From: Polyangium mundeleinium
GTDB taxonomy: Bacteria; Myxococcota_A; Polyangia; Polyangiales; Polyangiaceae
Reading direction: 5' to 3'
Assembly (NCBI RefSeq): GCF_028369105.1
Contig: NZ_JAQNDO010000001.1
Span: 4,866,501-4,930,500, forward strand
Length of the DNA: 64,000 nucleotides
Shown: positions 60,414 through 64,000 of the stretch, one piece after another
Layout: each line of letters opens with the position of its first letter
Position numbering within the stretch: the stretch's first letter is position 1
Position numbers and translations under genes: made by a program
The notes under the pieces: model-generated
Databases searched by the model: none
The model's input: the letters and a program-made list of their open reading frames with translations, nothing else
What the model was told of the DNA's origin: nothing

Positions 60414-61913
60414 ATGACAAACGGATGGACGCTTCGCCGTGGGGTCGTGGCGGGGTTTTTCGGGGCGACGCTCTTGCTTTCGCCTTTCGCATTCGCCACG
60501 ACGTATCAGGTCGGGCCGGGCAAACCCCATGCGAGTCTGAAAGCGGTGGCGTCACTGCTACAGCCGGGCGACGTGGTGGAGGTCGCCGGAAATACGACGT
60601 ACGCGGGCGACGTGAAGCTCACGAAGTCGGGGACGAATTCGAACAAGATCACGATCCGAGGCGTGCGCGTGAACGGCAAGCGCCCGGTGCTCTCGGGCGG
60701 GACGAACACGCTGGAGGTCGGGGCCGACCATTATGTGATCGAGGGCTTCGAGGTGGTGGGGGGCAGCTCGCGTTGCGTGTTCCACCGCGGGCACGACATC
60801 CGGATCCGGGACACGGCGGTCCATGATTGCCCCTCGCACGGCATCCTCGGCGCGATGGACGGCTCCGGCTCGCTGACGCTCGAATACGTGGAGGTCTACA
60901 AGGCGGGGGCAGGCGACAAGCGCCACCCCATTTACATGGACACGGACGAGCACGCGCACCCGGGCGCCGTGTTCCGCATGCAGCATTGCTACGTGCACGA
61001 CGGCCTCGGCGGGCACGCGGTGAAGAGCCGGGCCGAGCGGAACGAGATTTATTACAACTGGATCGAGGGCGCGTATTACCGCGAGCTCGAGCTCGTGGCG
61101 CCGGACGGCGAGGCCGAGGACGTGGCGCGCGAGGACGGCGACATCGTGGGGAACGTCTTCCGCAAGACGGGGACGTTTTACACCGTGCGCATCGGGAGCG
61201 ACGCGACGGGCGGATCCACGAACGGCCGCTACCGCTTCGTGAACAACACGTTCCTCCTCGCGCAGGGATCGAAGCCGGTGGTGGAGATTTTCTGGGGCAT
61301 CGAGAGCATCGAGATGCACAACAACGCGTTTTACCGGGTCGGGGGAGGCGCGGTCTCGATCCTGAAGCTCACGGACGTGGAATGGGCGACGGGCAAGGCG
61401 GTGATCGGCGGCCAGAAGAACTGGGTGCCGCAGGGGAGCACGGTGCCGACGCAATGGCAGGGGACGATCCAGGGGAGCAATCCGAAATTCGCGGACCTCG
61501 CGGCGTTCGACCTGCGCCCCGCGGCGGACAGCCCTTTGCGGGATGCAGGCGCGGCCGCCCCGGCGAGCCCGGCCGGGTCTCCCTTCCCGTCGCCGCTCGC
61601 GACGCCGCTCTTCGTGCCGCCGGCAAAGAAGGTCGTGACGGAACTGGGGCAGCTCGGGCGGGTCCCGGCAGGCGCGATCGATATCGGCGCGTACGAGGGG
61701 GCAGGGCTCGGGGGGGGCAAGGAAGAGGCGGGAGCGGACGAGGGAGCGGAGGAAGGGGCGGGAGCGGGCGCGGACGCGGATGCGGAGATCGGCGAGGAAA
61801 ACGCCGCTGGCATTACGTGCGCGGTCGGGCCCGGACGAACGACGGGCGCGGCTTGGATGGGCGCGCTCCTGGCGGGGATGGCGTTGCTTTGGGGGAGGCG
61901 GCGGCGGGGGTGA
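60414..61913 (+). CDS. Secreted right-handed beta-helix protein with MYXO-CTERM-type tail
   Basis: 499 residues from ATG 60414. A signal peptide (GVVAGFFGATLLLSPFAFA) precedes a parallel beta-helix of the pectate-lyase/polysaccharide-binding type, visible as repeated short strands ending in Asn or Gly (DHYVIEGFEVVGG, HDIRIRDTAVHDCPSHGI, NEIYYNWIEGAYYRE, GRYRFVNNTFLL). No pectate-lyase catalytic Asp/Arg set was assigned. After a DIGAYEG end cap comes an acidic Glu/Gly/Ala linker, then TCAVGPG, a hydrophobic helix and WGRRRRG, a sorting tail for the surface. It may bind or cut a polysaccharide. Confidence 0.88.
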   Translation: MTNGWTLRRGVVAGFFGATLLLSPFAFATTYQVGPGKPHASLKAVASLLQPGDVVEVAGNTTYAGDVKLTKSGTNSNKITIRGVRVNGKRPVLSGGTNTLEVGADHYVIEGFEVVGGSSRCVFHRGHDIRIRDTAVHDCPSHGILGAMDGSGSLTLEYVEVYKAGAGDKRHPIYMDTDEHAHPGAVFRMQHCYVHDGLGGHAVKSRAERNEIYYNWIEGAYYRELELVAPDGEAEDVAREDGDIVGNVFRKTGTFYTVRIGSDATGGSTNGRYRFVNNTFLLAQGSKPVVEIFWGIESIEMHNNAFYRVGGGAVSILKLTDVEWATGKAVIGGQKNWVPQGSTVPTQWQGTIQGSNPKFADLAAFDLRPAADSPLRDAGAAAPASPAGSPFPSPLATPLFVPPAKKVVTELGQLGRVPAGAIDIGAYEGAGLGGGKEEAGADEGAEEGAGAGADADAEIGEENAAGITCAVGPGRTTGAAWMGALLAGMALLWGRRRRG

Positions 61914-61947
61914 GGCCTCGCCCGACTTGCGTTACCGTGACGACCCC

Positions 61948-63003
61948 GTGACGACCCCCTACGCGAGCGAGGCGTTCCTCCACCAGATCCTGGCCAAGGC
62001 GCAAGCGGCCCAGGCGAGCGACATCCACCTGCGCGTGGGGCAGCCGCCCGGGGCCCGGGTGCACGGAGACATCGTCTACTTCCGCGCCGAGCCCCTCAAG
62101 CCCGAGGACACCGAGGCCGTCGCGCGGCTCGTGCTCACCCGGCGGCCCGCGGTCCTCGGCGCGCTCGGATCGCTCCGCGAGGTCGATGTCTCCTACGAGG
62201 CCGAAGGCCTCGGGCGCTTCCGCGTCCACGTCTACCTGCAGCGCGGGACGATCGCCCTCGTCCTGCGGCTGATCCCCGCGAAGATCCCTTCGTTCGAGGC
62301 GCTCGGCGTGCCGCCCGCCGCGCGCGGGTTCGCCGACAAGAGCCGCGGGCTCGTGCTCGTCGCGGGCGCCGCGGGGCAAGGCAAGACCACGACGCTCGCG
62401 TCGATGCTCGCGCACATCGTCGAGGCGCACCCGAGGCACGTGGTCACCGTCGAAGATCCGATCGAGTTCGTCCACGAGGGCGGCCGCGCGACCGTGAGCC
62501 AGCGCGAGGTCGGCAGCGACACGGAGTCGTTCGCGTCGGGCGTTCACGCGGCCCTCCGGCAGGATCCGAACGTGCTGCTCGTCGGCGAGATCCGCGACGC
62601 GGCGACGATGGAGGCCGTGCTGCAAGCGGCCGAGACCGGGCACCTCGTGCTCTCGTCGCTGCCCACGCCGGACGTGGGCCGGACCGTGAAACGGCTCCTC
62701 TCGATGAGCCCGACGCCAGCGGAGACGCGCGACCGGCTGAGCGCGTGTTTGCAGGGGATCGTGGCGCAACGCCTGCTCCCGCGACGCGAAGGGGGCGGGC
62801 TCGTGCTCGCGTCGGAGGTGCTCGTCGCGACGGGCGCGGTGCGCGGCGCGATCGAGCGTCCGGAAGGCCATCCGTCGCTTCGTGAGCTGATGGAGAAGGG
62901 CGTGACGCCCTACGGGATGCAGACGTTCGCTATGCACATCGAGCGCCTCGTCGCGGAGGGGCTCGTGGACGCGGACGTCGCGCGCTCAGCGACGCAGGTC
63001 TAG
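61948..63003 (+). CDS. PilT-type twitching motility ATPase
   Basis: A hexameric ATPase of the type II/IV secretion family, about 351 residues from GTG 61948, close to PilT length. N-terminal ASDIHLRVGQPPGARV is the PilT/PilU signature, Walker A is GAAGQGKTTTLASM (about 141-149), the Asp box is VTVEDPIEFVHE, Walker B is VLLVGEIRDAATMEAV, and the His box is AAETGHLVLSSLPT. PilT drives retraction of type IV pili, which powers social gliding in myxobacteria. The usual neighbours of pilT are absent, so it may be one of several paralogues. Confidence 0.92.
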   Translation: MTTPYASEAFLHQILAKAQAAQASDIHLRVGQPPGARVHGDIVYFRAEPLKPEDTEAVARLVLTRRPAVLGALGSLREVDVSYEAEGLGRFRVHVYLQRGTIALVLRLIPAKIPSFEALGVPPAARGFADKSRGLVLVAGAAGQGKTTTLASMLAHIVEAHPRHVVTVEDPIEFVHEGGRATVSQREVGSDTESFASGVHAALRQDPNVLLVGEIRDAATMEAVLQAAETGHLVLSSLPTPDVGRTVKRLLSMSPTPAETRDRLSACLQGIVAQRLLPRREGGGLVLASEVLVATGAVRGAIERPEGHPSLRELMEKGVTPYGMQTFAMHIERLVAEGLVDADVARSATQV

Positions 63004-63007
63004 TCCC

Positions 63008-63032
63008 GAGGGGGACGCCTCGCGTCCCCCTC
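63008..63032. terminator. Hairpin 1 of 4 after pilT-like gene
   Basis: Arms GAGGGGGACGC (63008-63018) and GCGTCCCCCTC (63022-63032) enclose a CTC loop. It begins 4 bases after the stop and is a strong candidate terminator, although no T-run follows. Confidence 0.75.
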
Positions 63033-63036
63033 TCGT

Positions 63037-63051
63037 CCGGGCAAAGCCCGG
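63037..63051. repeat. Hairpin 2 of 4 (CCGGGC/GCCCGG)
   Basis: Arms CCGGGC (63037-63042) and GCCCGG (63046-63051) with an AAA loop. It is a short stem between two longer ones in the convergent pilT/CBS gap. Confidence 0.6.
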
Positions 63052-63068
63052 CCGATTCACCCCCCGAG

Positions 63069-63089
63069 GAAGATCGCGTCGCGATCTTC
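63069..63089. terminator. Hairpin 3 of 4
   Basis: Arms GAAGATCGCG and CGCGATCTTC around a single T, a perfect 10-bp inverted repeat. It can serve either strand. Confidence 0.7.
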
Positions 63090-63114
63090 AGAGCATCGAA
63101 CGGGTCGATGCTCT
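63090..63114. terminator. Hairpin 4 of 4, reaching the stop of the CBS-domain gene
   Basis: Arms AGAGCATCGA (63090-63099) and TCGATGCTCT (63105-63114) with loop ACGGG. It overlaps the last bases of the CBS-domain gene's stop codon. Confidence 0.7.
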
Positions 63115-64000
63115 AGCTGGCGCGGCGATACGGCATCGGCGGGAAGAGGTCCTTCATCGCGGCGGGCAGCTCCGAGCGGACGTCCTCGATCTCGCCCGCG
63201 GAGACGCTGTCGGCGATGACCTCGCACGTCGCGTAGAGCACGTCCGTCGCGGCCTCGGGCGAGAGCTGGAGCGCGCGGCGCAGCTCCGCCTCGATCGTGT
63301 CGGGCGTGATGCCCTTGTTCGAGCCGCCGAGCGTCGCGTCGAGCTGCGGGACGAGCTTCGACGGGAGCTGCGCGAGCAGGTGCTGCGCCTCGTCCTCCGT
63401 GAGGCGGCTGCACAGGTTCGAGAGCACGATGAGCAGCGCGCGCTCGGCCTGCTCGCGCGTGGAGAGGCCCGTCTGGCGCATGCAGGCGTGCAGGAGGCGC
63501 CCGTAGGTATTTTCCGCGCGCGCGGCGCGGCGCTGGCGTGCGCGTTCGCCGCCGCGGCCTGGCGTCACGCCGGCCGGGCTCGTCGCGCCTGCCGGCTTGA
63601 AGCGCGCGGCGACTTCGAGCTGCGCCGTGATGATCGAGCGGGCGGTGTCGAGGTTGATGGCGCGTTCGAGGAAGAGGTCGTCGAGCGTGACGATGCCGAC
63701 GGGCCGGCCCGCTTCGAGCACGGGGACGCGGCGGCAGGCGTGCTCGCGCATGACGCGCACGACGTCTTCGACCGTGTCGTCGATGTCCACGGGGGTGACC
63801 TCGTCGCTCATGACGTCGCGCAGGGGCGTCGTGCGCGGGTCGAGGCCGGCCGCCACGACGTCGAGGGCGAGGTCGCGGTCGGTCGCGATGCCGACGAGGC
63901 GCTGGTCCTCGACGACCAGGACGGCGCCGACGTGGTTGTCGGCCATGGCACGGGCGGCCTCGTAGGTCGTGGAGCGGGGGTGGAGGACGATCAACCGGGG
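63113..64000 (-). CDS. CBS-domain pair plus DUF2267-like protein (5' end outside window)
   Basis: The frame is open to the window edge, so the true N-terminus lies beyond it; a TTG at 63994 is the only possible start inside. Two CBS motifs form a ligand-binding pair (AMADNHVGAVLVVEDQRLVG, then EHACRRVPVLEAGRPVGIVT), which bind adenine nucleotides in many proteins. The C-terminal half (LSNLCSRLTEDEAQHLLAQL, AELRRALQLSPEAATDVLY) resembles DUF2267, a helical domain. The output is unknown. Convergent with the PilT-type gene across four hairpins. Confidence 0.85.
   Translation of the reverse strand, partial: PRLIVLHPRSTTYEAARAMADNHVGAVLVVEDQRLVGIATDRDLALDVVAAGLDPRTTPLRDVMSDEVTPVDIDDTVEDVVRVMREHACRRVPVLEAGRPVGIVTLDDLFLERAINLDTARSIITAQLEVAARFKPAGATSPAGVTPGRGGERARQRRAARAENTYGRLLHACMRQTGLSTREQAERALLIVLSNLCSRLTEDEAQHLLAQLPSKLVPQLDATLGGSNKGITPDTIEAELRRALQLSPEAATDVLYATCEVIADSVSAGEIEDVRSELPAAMKDLFPPMPYRRAS

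Overview
The window is very GC-rich (roughly 70%) and its gene content is that of a large-genome myxobacterium, most likely of the Polyangium/Sorangium group. The signs are proteins with a Gly-rich linker followed by a Cys/TM/Arg C-terminal sorting tail (MYXO-CTERM type), a Ser/Thr kinase fused to an AAA ATPase, a PAS-STAS protein, many lipoproteins of unknown function, a bacterial lipoxygenase and a Sel1-repeat lipoprotein. No tRNA, rRNA, CRISPR array, transposase or phage gene was recognised. Everything here comes from reading the sequence; no database search was run.

Layout. 1-7.5 kb: a truncated P-loop/WD-40 protein, a GNAT acetyltransferase, then a minus-strand sugar-catabolic operon zwf-opcA-pgl-glk whose first three genes are joined by GTGA/ATGA overlaps. 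7.6-11.4 kb: a DUF433 protein, a lipoprotein with a dense lattice of cysteines, a rhodanese and a carotenoid oxygenase. 11.4-12.05 kb: a gene-free stretch with four 42-bp repeats and a mirror-symmetric array of hairpins centred near 11,830. 12.07-18 kb: two overlapping paralogous membrane proteins, one carrying a LysM domain, and a lipoprotein. 18-20.2 kb: PAS-STAS and STAS-like proteins and a bacterial homologue of the eukaryotic N-terminal glutamine amidase NTAQ1. 20.3-25.9 kb: three loci with many reading-frame breaks. 26-36.3 kb: MYXO-CTERM proteins, a STAS-like protein, an Hsp70-like ATPase with a coiled-coil partner, a Kelch protein and a 5'-nucleotidase. 36.3-39.5 kb: a FucP-type transporter, an unknown protein and a TerC membrane protein. 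39.6-44.1 kb: lipoxygenase, FAD oxidase and cytochrome P450. 44.1-47 kb: a 43-bp tandem repeat, an SRPBCC protein and a probable metal-responsive locus (small Cys-rich protein, membrane protein, Fur-family regulator, siderophore-interacting flavoreductase) with the same dyad motif before two transcription units. 47-55.5 kb: dynamin-like GTPase, frame-broken coiled-coil protein, kinase-ATPase. 55.5-64 kb: Sel1 lipoprotein, fatty acid desaturase, membrane cytochrome c, a frame-broken small protein, a lipoprotein, a beta-helix surface protein, a PilT-type ATPase, a quartet of hairpins and a CBS-domain protein running off the end.

How the genes work together. The clearest functional units are the oxidative pentose phosphate operon, the lipoxygenase/FAD oxidase/P450 group (a candidate oxylipin-forming set), the Fur-associated locus, and two NTPase plus coiled-coil pairs (Hsp70-like and dynamin-like) whose jobs are unknown. 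The best candidates for undescribed biology are the hairpin array at 11.66-12.0 kb, the shared operator-like dyad at 45.09 and 46.17 kb, the Hsp70-like pair and the Cys-lattice lipoprotein.
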